From contig CM049317.1 in the NCBI GenBank assembly GCA_026874595.1, forward strand, positions 50,880,118 through 50,944,117: a DNA stretch of 64,000 nucleotides, in the 5' to 3' direction. This document shows, one piece after another, positions 48,057 through 59,512 of the stretch. How positions within the stretch are numbered: position 1 is the stretch's first letter; each line of letters begins with the position of its first letter. The position numbers and the translations under genes were made by a program. A model generated the notes under the pieces. That model saw nothing but the letters and a program-made list of their open reading frames with translations, did no database searches and was not told the DNA's origin. The DNA comes from Sipunculus nudus (lineage: Eukaryota; Annelida; Sipuncula; Golfingiida; Sipunculidae).

Positions 48057-48289
48057 CATGGATGGTCGGGCTAGTATATCTTGCATAAGTTTGGACTTGC
48101 GCAATTGAATTCTTCAGTTTATATATTTATTAGTAATTCTAAGCCAGTCATTCCTCTTAATTCGCATGCAGGGTTTTCTTATGTGAAACAAATAAGTCAT
48201 ACGGACCAGCTTTTGGTGGTTTGTAAAAAAGGTAAATAAATGTACTATCTGTACATGATGATTTAATAAATTTTGATGGTTAAGATACA

Positions 48290-48451
48290 GAACATGAAAC
48301 CAAGTACAGAAAACCATCAGACCATACAAAATATGTTCTACGGATTCACCGCTCCTGTTTTTGATAGATTAATTTTATTGCATCTTGCAAATGAAGACAA
48401 GTTCCATGGTTTTGCTGCTTATTTGTGCTCTGGCATGAAAGCCTTCTTAAA
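48290..48451 (+). other. Exon-like open segment, unassigned
   Basis: An open frame encoding FYGFTAPVFDRLILLHLANE followed by KFHGFAAYLCSGMKAFLK lies between a possible acceptor (gatacag) and a donor (AAG|gtaagg). The residue composition is protein-like, unlike surrounding frames. I do not recognise the family, and it may be an exon, a transposon relic or chance. Confidence 0.25.
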
Positions 48452-48534
48452 GGTAAGGAAAATGGACTAAATTTGGTGTTTAACATATACACCGTCTCCG
48501 AAAATGAAATATTGGTTTCGTATTTTCTTGACAA

Positions 48535-51500
48535 GCTCGAAAAATAACACGTATTGTGTCGCGACCGGTAAAGAAATTAATGCCCCGCTCCCATCTTATT
48601 TTTCGTTCCCAGGTACATTACCAATACATTTTTATATGACCTTACCATTTTTTAATTCGTCAAGAGATTAAAATTTTATAGGATACTGTGATCCAATTGC
48701 TGGTTGTTGACCACGCTCTTTACAATGCGCTTTACCTATAGGCCTACTACCTATATCGTAAGCGCTGTTTGTTTTGACCTTGTATCCTGAATCGCTACAC
48801 CAGAGAGCACTGTATTTTTGTCCAATCAGATGAGACCCTGTGCTGGAAGACACGACCTCTATGGTTGGTTGGTGTGGTCACATGATTAATAAATAGCAAT
48901 TATAAATGTGTCGGCAGTTTTATTTTAGGGGTTGAAGAGGCCACTGTGTATAAGCTAGACCACAAACCGATTCCATAAATATTTGTGGTCCTCTTAACTG
49001 CGTGTAAACAATGACAACGCCCGATATGCGACACACAACTGGTGCGACAAGGTATCTGCATAAATATAAGGCCAAGTTGCCAGCAAGACGGTTTACCAGC
49101 CAAGTGAGGAAATACACGGAGCAACTTTTGTTACATTTGTTTTGAGAGACAGCTCATCGCCCCGGCAACCGTTTGAACAGGCCACAGTCTGTACGTGGAA
49201 CAGCTCAGAGAGAATGGCCCGACACGTGGTTTGCACTGCTCCATTGGCTCCGTGCACACCTCGCAGGCTGGTTTTCGTTTTGCTGGCAAACGAATACATG
49301 GCTACGCTAACAGAGTCATAATGTCATAATCGAATCGGTCGGTGTTGCAAAAACGCAGAGGGAGAAATTAAAATACGACTTTTTTTTACTAAGAGTAACC
49401 ACTTGAGTGCACTTGAAGCGCACATGAAGCGCAGCTTTGGACGGAGCCATGATGCCTGTCGAGTTTTTGTTAACTGGCATTTGGTTGGCTGCCAGACAAC
49501 ACCACCTGGTGTCTAAGTGTATCATAAACGGCCAAACCAGGCAGCGGGAAAATCAGTAGCTTCTTAAGATTTCCGCTGCCTCGGGAGCGTATTTGTTGAC
49601 AGTATATAGTATCAGTTTGTGAACAGCTTCTCAAATGGAACCCCTAAATATTCAGAATTGATCTGAAATAGATGGGACATTACGCAACAGCAACCTTTTA
49701 TAAAAAAATCGTATGTTAAACAGAACTTAGGCCACCCCTTTCTGAGATTCTTACGGCCAGACAACAGTCAGGCGCACAAGGTAAACCTACATTTATTAAC
49801 TAGAAATATGCATTCTCAGGAATGCAGGACTCCACAACCCGTCTTTTCATTCTCCCCTTGACCTATACTCCCATTGAGTATAGGTCAAGGTCACTAAAAC
49901 CTGGAGGAGTTATCTGTGGATATATGGAGCTAATTACTAAAGACGACATCTTGTGAGGTAGAGACATGCTGTGCATTGATTATGAGGAAACTCTCCGTCT
50001 CTCTTTCTCTCCCTCTCACATACACACACACACTCTTTATAACTATATGTTATTTATTTATTTTGGGCAATTTCATCCGAGAAGTGCCGAAACGAAACTG
50101 ACCATTAATAGAATACCTAAAAAGCTTATTTTGATCCATTTTTCACAATCTTGAAATATTCTAATCAAACCATCGGACACTCTGCCAGTAGTTTAAACTA
50201 AAATGCTAACTATTTTTTTTTCAGGTAAAGCACGTGATTCATCGCTACTGTTTGCCACTATGGTATTAAAAAATGACAGAAAGCGAGTGCTACCACAAGT
50301 GCTGTCAAGTAGTCCCAAACCGAAATGGAACTCTGCAGATGTACATACTTAGCTTAAGTATTAGATAACTCAGCATAAACAAATGCAGGCGGTAACCTCC
50401 ATCAAAGAATTTTTTGTAAAAATCATTTAAAAATGTTTGATCTATATAACGTCATTTTTAAACTGACATATTAAGCGCTCATAAGTGATAAAGTGCCACC
50501 TGATTTAAGTACTTGTAAAACATTCAACAAATTTAATATATGTATATAATTTAATATATGTATCTTCACGGGCATAAAATATGAAAAGCTTTCCCTGCAT
50601 TGCATCCGTGTTTGCCAAGAGAAGTTTCAAGCAAGCACTAACGAAAACCTGTCAAAATAGGAAGTTAATGGTTATGATTAAGATGAATATATTACTACTA
50701 TTACTCTATCTTACAGGAAAAATAAGATTTAATTAAATAAAACATTATTTATGGAGATTTTTAAAACAGGTAAACTTAGGAGACAAAATGTTGGTTCAAG
50801 GTGATTAAATAAACCATGGTGGCTAGCGGAATTTTGACTTATTTATCGACTGTATGGGATCATAAATTCCGTGAAAATCTGAGGCAAGTGAAACCCCCTT
50901 TTCAAAGCTCTGATGAAGAACCTGTCAGCACAGTGGATGGACGGAGGGATCCAAGTTATCTTAATGTGACCTTATACCTAGTTAATTAATATGAGTGCCT
51001 CAGCTTCGACAGCTTTTAGTGAAGCAGGAATGGCAGGATTACTCAGGTGATCCCGGGATTACCGATTTACTGAAAGGGTTATTCATCTTTTGCATAGGTT
51101 TTTGTATAGATAGCATAAAGAAAAAGACTGCTGATTCAATTTCTTAAAAAATGTTCCACCAGAAAAATATAGATTTCTTTCTTTCCAACTTAAACAATTT
51201 TAAGTGTAATTAAACACAGTTATTTTTACACTTGGCTTTTTAACATAAAAGGGGTATTCGTCTTTTTGAGGTTTTCTAAATGATAGCACAAAGAAAAAGA
51301 CTATTAATTAAATTCCTAAACATATTCCACCAGAAAAAATACAGTTATTCCAACTTTGGTAAAGTTAAGTTTAATTATAAACTGTCACATTGACAACTTA
51401 CCTCACTGTTTACCTAAAGCCACTGTTTTCTTGTGGCATTTGACGCAATTAGACGCATCCAGTGTTCAAAGAAGTTTCCTTCATAATATGCTTTCCATGG

Positions 51501-52529
51501 TTATCGAAGAAAAAAACCGAGGCCTGTCTATATTAATATTACAACGTCCGCTTTTTATTTAAAGTTACAATTGTTATCTTCATTTAACTTGATTTATAGA
51601 AGTATTTAAAATGAAATGTTATGTTGAAGTACACTGTACTCCTCTGGTCACAATCACAATTTCTTTGGTTACTGGGCGGTTTTCAGCTTTACTAAACAAT
51701 ATTTCCAATGAGCTTTTCTGACAAGTTCTGACAGATAATTCAAAAGAGCTTGTAAACTGAGGCAACAATTCAGATAACAGTAAAACAACTATAGCCACGT
51801 TTAAAAAAGTTCAGTGCTTTGCTTGGATAATACCGGTTTCCAGTTTTATTTCTTTTGATGCATTTATCTTGAGGAATATCGGAATAACATATCGGAATTG
51901 ATATTTTCTTATTTTGATTATCTTATGTTTTTGTTTAAGATGTCATACTTACAAGCAATCTTGCAGAAATATAAATTCAATCTTTAAGTGCTATCCTGGG
52001 TTTTAGTTTTCTTTTAGTTCGCTGCATTTATCTTGAGGGATATCGGAATAATGATATGTTGGTGATTTCCTTTTTAGTTTATCTTATACTTCTATAAGAC
52101 ATCATACTAAAATGCAGTCGTCCAGAAAAACATATTTACAAAATTGTTCCCAATTATAAACATATTTGTAATAAGTAGACAAGGACCACCTAAAAAAGTA
52201 AATATGAAATTGTTCAGTACAGAATAAAAAACAACAATAAGTCATGTTTTTTGCATAGCACTTTATGTACATACGTAAACAGACAACCTTATCGCAAGCA
52301 CGTCATTGAACACATAGATGTAAATATAATTATATTATATAAAATTACGTCCACTACGTGGTTTGTTTAGTAAAGCCTGACGCATATTTACAGAACACAT
52401 AGGGGTGTCCCATATTGACACTCTTTATTTCCACGTTATGTATGTAAACACACGACAGTAAGGCATCCCTCTTACGATTTTGTGACATTAAGTAAACAAT
52501 TACGATTGTCTTGGTCTGCTCGCCTTGTC
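48535..52529. other. Intergenic, no gene seen
   Basis: One 15-bp-arm hairpin at 49856-49890. Repeated phrases such as TTTATCTTGAGG.ATATCGGAATAA (51865, 52029) indicate an old local duplication. Confidence 0.5.
49856..49890. repeat. Perfect hairpin, 15-bp arms, 5-nt loop
   Basis: CCTTGACCTATACTC pairs with GAGTATAGGTCAAGG around CCATT. No U-run follows and no gene is nearby, so no terminator or RNA role is claimed. Confidence 0.9.
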
Positions 52530-52532
52530 TAA

Positions 52533-52705
52533 GGTCCGTTTTCCATGATCGAAAAAATCGCTCCAGTGTAAACCATGTTTCACGTTTCCACGATCACGTT
52601 TCCGCGCGTAAGTTATACCCGGGCGGAAAATAAATTGCACGATGTGTGATTTTTGCGCGCGCCGAAAAAAATACGCGCGAGGAAACGCGATAATGGAAAA
52701 GGGCC
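52533..52705. mobile_element. PIF/Harbinger-like MITE, 173 bp
   Basis: Ends GGTCCGTTTTCCAT and ATGGAAAAGGGCC are inverted repeats, flanked by TAA on both sides (52530-52532, 52706-52708). A 3-bp TWA duplication with GG..CC ends is the Harbinger pattern. The interior is rich in CGCG. Confidence 0.8.
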
Positions 52706-53613
52706 TAACGCTGACTGAATACTGAAGTCACATAATTATTTGTAAAGAATATAACAGGTTGCTAGATGCATTCACTATTAAGGACTTGATCAAGGATTTT
52801 TTTGTGGTAAAGCCAACAAAACATGCTTTAAACAGAAAACGTGAATTAAAAGTAAAATAATACAGCAACAATTTACTTATAATTTAATATTGACAATGAA
52901 ATGATTTGTTTTACCAGGGTTGGAATTAGAAAACAATGAATATGTTTAAGGTTTTAGGAGGGCGGTTGCAACCCCCCCCCCCCCCACCCCCACCCCCGCG
53001 CCCGGCAAACTCTTGTTCAATGCGATTTTTGGCTAGCTAATACGGCTTGAATGTGTATTTTAATTCCACACTTAGTGAACAAAATGCTGACAAAACAATT
53101 CAACAGGACAGCATTATCCTGTGCAGTTTCAAAACAATTGCAACGTGTCTTTATAATTAATTCCAGCAGCTCGTTTTGTAGGAAATTAGTAGTTAGCGTG
53201 ATTTAAAATAGTAGAGATAATTTTTTTCCCAAATACCAAACAATAACACATAAAATCTGGGATAGTCTCGGTATTTCATTTAAGCGAGTCCATTTCATAT
53301 TCTTCATAAGAAAATTGCTACAATAAATAGTTCAACTCAGGACAGATTGCTGGCTTAAGATTCAACTTTATGGCACACTATGGTGTAAAAAAAAAGTTAT
53401 CTGCACTAAGTCCAATGAATGAGGCTTAAGTCTGGGTGATTCACGGGTAGTTCCAGGAACATCAATTCATCCCCGGAATGAAGAGACACACCATATTGTG
53501 AGGGATCACGAGTCGTTATTCGCGGATGACAAACCTGTGATAGGCCCTTCATAAGGGATGGTTCCTGATCAAATAAAACCAACAGAGGCTGATTGTAAAC
53601 CGGAGATACAAGG
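52706..53613. other. GPCR 3' flank, no gene seen
   Basis: Contains a C-homopolymer with CCCCCA units near 52972-53000. Confidence 0.5.
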
Positions 53614-54819
53614 CTAAATTAGGTTTTGCTCCTCGGCCGCTCGACCATTGACTTTCTCAGTATCTCCGGTATTAAACGTGGTCATGGTTGTCTTCGTGTT
53701 GTGAGGGCCTGTCGGTACGTGGCCGGCTGAACCGTGGGATACTGAATGTTTTCTGTCATTGCGAACAACAGTCTGCCCGTCAGCAATACTGTAGCCTTTA
53801 CTTTGATATTCTCTATACTCCCTGTACGACCGGCAGAAAACCTCCATAAAGGTTTGCCGGAAAATCAGACTCCAGGCACAATAGACAATAAAGTTTATGC
53901 CACTGTTCACAGCTAAAAGCACGTCCGTAATTTCCCGTATACCTTTGACTAAGTTCTTCTCGTCATAAAAGCCAAATCCTAGAAAAGTGGACATGATGGC
54001 ATCGGGGGTAACACAGATAAAGTACAGAATGACTACCGTGACCAGCATTAATGTGATTCTGTTTCTTGCTGATATGGTCTTCCCCTTCACTCGTTGTCGA
54101 CGAAGAGCTCGGATTATACAAGCGTTAAAGAAAATCAACACTAGTAACGGAATGACCGACCGTACCAGGTTTATCGACCAGGAAAATATTTTGGCGTATG
54201 TCTCATTTAGCCATAGATCCGTTATTTGAATGGTGGGTATAGTTTTATTCTGCACCGGATCCCATTCCAACACGGTTTTGTATCTGAATAAGGAAGGCAG
54301 CGCCACAAGCCCCATACCTAAAAACACGAACACTGACACCAACCGCGCTCGTGGTATTGTACACATTTCTTTAGCTTTGGTCGGGTGGCACACGGAGATA
54401 TACCTCTCTACAGCCACAGAAACTGTCAACCATGACGTCGCACAGACCGCCATGTTTAATACATAATGGCTTACCGGGTAAACGTATCCCATCATTTGGG
54501 ATGCAATGTCCGGTCTCTTTTCACGGATGATGATGCATACGCAATATAAGGCATCATTGAGTAGTTTAATCGAATCTCCTACTGCTAAGGCTGACAGAAA
54601 CACATTTGTCGACGTCAGCATTTTCTTTCGTGATAACACAATTAAAGAAAGCATATTTCCTGATAAGCCAATGATAATGATGATTGGGAATACCACCACC
54701 CCCGTGATAAACTGGGACATTTCGAAAAATTCTTTGTATCCATCATCGTCATCATCAGGTGTCCCGGATGTTAGAATCGTCTGTAGTGTTGATAACGGCT
54801 CTTGTGTGGACACATTCAT
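53614..54819 (-). CDS. Rhodopsin-like GPCR, peptide-receptor type, 401 aa
   Basis: Seven hydrophobic segments in a single coding exon. TM1 has GLSGN (51-55), TM2 SALAVGD (Asp82), the end of TM3 is ERY (138-140) followed by ISVCHP, TM6 has ICVTPD, and TM7 NSGINFIVY (305-313). The extracellular N-terminus has an N-glycosylation site and a DDDDD run. TM3 onset YVYP and the TM3-loop pattern resemble FMRFamide/myosuppressin-type invertebrate receptors, a class that signals neuropeptides through G proteins; the ligand is inferred only. I start at 54819 rather than 54861 because TTTGCAG, a good splice acceptor, sits at about 54829-54835, just before GAGTTAACC-ATG; a 5' UTR exon probably lies upstream. 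The usual TM3 and second-loop cysteines are not visible. Confidence 0.85.
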   Translation of the reverse strand: MNVSTQEPLSTLQTILTSGTPDDDDDGYKEFFEMSQFITGVVVFPIIIIIGLSGNMLSLIVLSRKKMLTSTNVFLSALAVGDSIKLLNDALYCVCIIIREKRPDIASQMMGYVYPVSHYVLNMAVCATSWLTVSVAVERYISVCHPTKAKEMCTIPRARLVSVFVFLGMGLVALPSLFRYKTVLEWDPVQNKTIPTIQITDLWLNETYAKIFSWSINLVRSVIPLLVLIFFNACIIRALRRQRVKGKTISARNRITLMLVTVVILYFICVTPDAIMSTFLGFGFYDEKNLVKGIREITDVLLAVNSGINFIVYCAWSLIFRQTFMEVFCRSYREYREYQSKGYSIADGQTVVRNDRKHSVSHGSAGHVPTGPHNTKTTMTTFNTGDTEKVNGRAAEEQNLI

Positions 54820-54839
54820 GGTTAACTCCTGCAAAGACA

Positions 54840-55880
54840 TGAAAATTAAATAAATATTCAAATTTTATGGTAGATAAACTATATGCAGTATATTCCGTAA
54901 CCACTAATGTTTTACAGATGCAGCTTTTGAAAATCAAAATATTAACTTATACCTACGGATTTAAACAATATACATATTTTACGTGACAAAAAATAAAAGA
55001 AAATCCATTGCAAATATTTACGCGCATGCGTTTTAACTGCAAACACGTAAATTGGGCTGAATACCTTATGGAACTAGTATGGGGTACACTTTTCTACTGT
55101 AGTATGAACACGACGTGTATTCAATACCACATGTTGAATTCAGTATCATTTTGTATCAGTATTCGACGCCGGTGTAGTGTGAAAAAAATGTTGATTTAAA
55201 CAGTTTTGAAGATTAACGCTATAACAACATAATTATGATTAAAATTCAGGGGCAGACTGCAGGGGCGTCAAAATGGGGGGGGGGGGGGGATTTATATACC
55301 CCTATCTTTTAGCAGGGGGGATGTAACCACCAACCCTAACCCATCAGCCAATTTTAAGGTAATAATTGTTTCATATTAGAAATTGAATATAATAAAAATT
55401 AGAATAAAAGTCTTTAATTCAATTTCTTAGTTTCCTATGAAATGTAACATATCTAAATTTGGTTAAAATTTAACATATACATGAAACATAATATATATGC
55501 TTAACTGGTATATTTTTTTGTGTCACACAGAAAATACAAGTTATATACATATTTTTGTATATATATATACACACACGCATATATATAATTGACACCACTG
55601 AGTGCGTGTATGCAACGTTAAATATTTGCTTAATTCCATCTCGGATATAGATAATCACCATTTCGGTCAGGTAATAGTGCTTCTGAGACCTAAGGTGCAC
55701 TTTGGACTCCATACCTTCTCATTAAGGTAAAACACACATAAATCCCGTACCACACACCAAATGCCCTCTTTCCCTTTGCCGACGACTGTGTCACCTTCAC
55801 AGACAAACCAATGTTTTCAAACTTCCAAAACACCTTAACCTAATCTGTGTCAAGGTCTTGAGAGTACAACAAGTGAGTGA
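54840..55880. other. GPCR 5' flank, with a hAT-like end
   Basis: A GCAGGGGCGTCAAAATGGGG motif at 55259-55280 with a G-run resembles, in inversion, the end near 30400-30465. No complete element or gene is visible. Confidence 0.45.
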
Positions 55881-57540
55881 TGTAGATTTAAGTGTTAGAA
55901 TTTAATCGACGACACAGTAGATAGCTCCAAACGCTGAATGGTAAAATCACCATAGTACCTCAAACTAGAAATGATTTTTACAAATATCTCTCAGACATTG
56001 GCTCTAAAAGACCAAGGATATAGTCATCACATCTTTCACGCTACGCTGATGAGCCTTCCTTAGGAAATAAATTTAATGATTTCTTCACTGGAAAGATCAA
56101 ACAGATTCGACCAGGATTACATGGCTTGTGTTAACACACTCTCCAGCATCCCTCAGGTGACAGAGGACTCTGTTATCAAACTTATTCGTTCGAGTACATC
56201 AAAATCTTGTTATCTTGACCCAATTCCATCGGATGTTTTGAAAAAATGTGAAAATTCACTTGTTAAGCCAATAACGAAAATTATAAACAGCTCTATAAGT
56301 AGCGGTGTACTACGTAGCTACCTAGCAGTCTTAAAGAGGCGGTAGTAAAACCTTAACTGAACTAAGACTCTCCTCTAACCCCTTACCTCCTATTATTTGT
56401 AGTCATAAATTAGATTATCATATATATGCAGATGAAAAACAGATATATATACATATATATATATACATATTTCAGGGAACCAGATGTGTCTCAGACACGA
56501 GCAGTAAATCTTGTGCAGGCATGTGTAGCAGTAATGAAAGAGTAAATGAGAATTATATATCTTAAACTTGATGAGGAGAAAACTGAAGAAATGGTCATTT
56601 CAAGGAAGTCATATGCGACAGGTTATTCGATAAACATAGGTGGTCATGACATTGCACCTGCTTTCTCTGTGCGTGATCTTGGAGTTATTCTAGATTCGTC
56701 TGTGTTGATTGATAAGCACATAAATTACATGTGTAAGGTTGCTTTTTACATGATGAGAAATATTAGTAAAATTCGGCGCTGCTTGTCATTTGATGCTGTA
56801 AAGAAACTAGTCCATTTGTGGTTGCCAGTATGTTAGATTACTACAATAGCTTGGTGTCCTTCAGTAGCAACGTGATAAGAAATAGTATATCTGTGATTGT
56901 GCTGCCAGGGTTATCACTGGATTAAGCCGTAGGGAATACATTACCAGTAAAACGAATAGTCTTCACTAGTTTCCAGTGAAAGCACGGAATATGATATTTT
57001 ATTATTGGTCTTCAAATCACTACATGGCCTTGCACCAGATTATTTCCAAAATATTCTGGAGGTATATACCCTTGTGCGAAACTAGCGAACTATCCACAGT
57101 ATTACAGTTATAATATCTAGAGCCAGGCTGATTTACTATGAGGATAAAGGGTTTACTTACAGTGCACAGTATTATTGAATAGATAGCCTTCACATTTAAG
57201 ATCTCAAACAAATTTTAATGTTTTTAAGAAGATAATAAAGACTTTTCTTTTAAAGTGTGCTTATGTGCTGTTATATGTGCCATCGCATGTTTTGTGTAGT
57301 TTTACAGTCATTTATAGGACTTACACGTAAAGTTGATATGCATATAAGCAATATTTAAGGAATTTTTTAGTTTCCCATATATAGATATGTAGTTGAATAC
57401 GCAGGCATGTTATTACTGGCACAATTTTAATTATATTTTCAAGGTTTTACTTGATTTTATTGTAAAGCGCAATGAGCAATTGTATGTTTCGGTATGGCGC
57501 TATATAAATTGATATTATTATTACATTATAATATTATAGA
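55881..57540 (+). pseudogene. Degraded LINE fragment with reverse-transcriptase remnants
   Basis: Plus-strand frames give FNDFFTGKIKQI, then SKSCYLDPIPSDVLKKC (start of the reverse transcriptase) and, after a gap that lacks the catalytic region, FSVRDLGVILDSS and MCKVAFYMMRNISKIRR (end of the domain). Stops and frameshifts break the frames. The 3' end has GCGCTATATAAATTGATATTATTATTA, like the ATT-type tails of such LINEs. It differs from the 6.5-12.6 kb family. Confidence 0.8.
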
Positions 57541-57880
57541 TTCTTATTCTGAAAAAAAATATATATATCATTGTTATTGCTTCTTATTCTTATTATGGTC
57601 ATGATAATTATCATTATCATTCTTATTATTAGCATTATTATCTGACATCTATATTAGGATCAATATTATTATTATTGTTATTATTAGCATTATTAGCATT
57701 TTTATTAGCATTTCTGTTACCATTTTTATTTACAATAACATTAACATTAGCATTGAATTACCATAATCATTGTCGAAATTATCATTATTAGCACAAGCGT
57801 TATAAGCATTATTATTAATGGTATTATTAGAGTTGGCATTACCATTAGCAATAACATTAGCATTCTTATATACTGCCTAA
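57508..57880. repeat. Imperfect ATT/AGCATT repeat tract
   Basis: Follows the LINE tail. ATTATT, AGCATT and ACATTAGCATT units dominate. Confidence 0.85.
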
Positions 57881-58315
57881 CAGTTTATTATGATTCCTGG
57901 CGGAAGATGTGCTTTCAAACCTTTAAAGTGAATGGTCGGATTGCGTGTGGACCGTTTGGAAGAGCGAAATATATAAATGACGCGCAGTACGTAATTCTGT
58001 TATAAAACCAGTATGGAAAATGGTGTGCCATCCCTCCCTACGTCAAGTTTTATGTGACATGGCTCTTTAAACGTGTACGGGGCTGAGTGCTGGCGTGGGT
58101 TGAATAAGAACCTCATGATGCTGGCTGTGTTTCAAGGAATACCACTAACACATTACATATGCACATCCATTTCAGTTAGCAGCAATAATTTCAAAGGAGT
58201 CAAATTATTATGTGCAGGAAGTCACGCAAACAGCTAAAGCCTGGCCCGCATATTAACAATTCATTCTCAGCTGTGTTTTTCGCGGCTTTCATATAACAGG
58301 TGAAAAATAGCTCAA

Positions 58316-58407
58316 TTGAAACGATGGAGAGAGACAGAGACAGGCACGGAGAAAGAGACAGAAAGAGAGAGAGATACCAGAAAGACGAGAGACACACACA
58401 CAGACAA

Positions 58408-58440
<33 letters not shown>

Positions 58441-58450
58441 GAGAGAACAG
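58316..58450. repeat. (GA)n-rich tract
   Basis: Purine-rich GAGA units with some ACAC. The frames here are artefacts of the repeat. Confidence 0.9.
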
Positions 58451-59019
58451 GGAGATAAGACAAAGTTTACTGACACGATTTTGAAGCCCATAAGTTTCCA
58501 CTCTTCCTAAATATGTGTGTTTGAAAATAATCCGTAATTTTTCAGATACATCTTTACATGTCCCAAATTTATACCTTGATAACGGACCGCGCCTAAAATC
58601 CTTCAAAGGATACGGTACTGCTGAACAGACACCTTATTCACATGTTTATTTTGTTATGAAGAAATGTTGTCGATTGGATGCAGCCAAAAATTGACATACA
58701 TGTATCTAATAATCATCTCTGCTTGATATACGGGGGATTAATACATATACACCGCAAGTTCGTAACATTATTGTATTATAAATATATAAAGTCACTTAAT
58801 TTTTCAAGCAATGGCCTGTCCGTTTGCAGACCAAGACACATTTTTATATTGGAATTAATAAGTTTCATCTAAAAAAACTTGGTTAAAATATCGTTTTGTG
58901 ATGAAGTGATAAAATGTGATCTTAACAAAGTCGTTTGTACTTCTAACGCCAGATGGTCTTGATTGACCATTGCTATACGTTTTACCGTAAATACGGTGTA
59001 ATTTCCGTATTTTATTCCG

Positions 59020-59512
59020 GTGATGTGGCCAAGTCCACACCATCCGAGTCTGAGATTATGTCTGAGTCTAAGCCAGATTTCGAGATTTCGAGTCCTTGAA
59101 ATTCTACTCGATTTCCGCCTTTTTCGAGACTGAGTCCGAACCACTTAGAGCGCGAGGCCGAGACCAAGTAAATCTTCTTATTAAAAGAAATCTTAAGTCC
59201 AAGTCCGAGTCTATTACAAATATCTTTATCAAAAGAAAACTTATGTCCAATTCCGAAGCCAATGCAAATCTCCTTATAAAAAAAATCTTAGGTGCAAGGC
59301 CAAGGCCAATGCAGGTTTCCTTATCAAAGGAAATCTTAAGTCCAAGTCCAAGACCAATGCAAATCTCCTTATCAAAAGAAATCTCAAGTCCAAGTCCGAG
59401 GCCAATGCAAGTCTCCTTATCAAAAGAAATCTCAAGTCCAAGTCCGAGCCCAATGCAAATCTTATCAAACGAACTTTTAAGTCCGATACTGGACTCGAGT
59501 CACACATCTCTA
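59020..59512. repeat. GACTCGAGTC-type repeat, copy 2, with 48-bp minisatellite
   Basis: Begins with GATGTGG and AAGTCCACACC and ends GGACTCGAGTCACACATCTC. Between about 59170 and 59470 a 48-bp unit (core CTTATCAAAAGAAATCTC and AAGTCCAAGTCCGAGGCC) repeats about six times. As 48 is a multiple of 3, a 182-codon frame stays open, but it is not a gene. Confidence 0.8.

Noticed and set aside
49856-49890. Rho-independent terminator
   Set aside because: The sequence is eukaryotic, and there is no U-tract or upstream gene.
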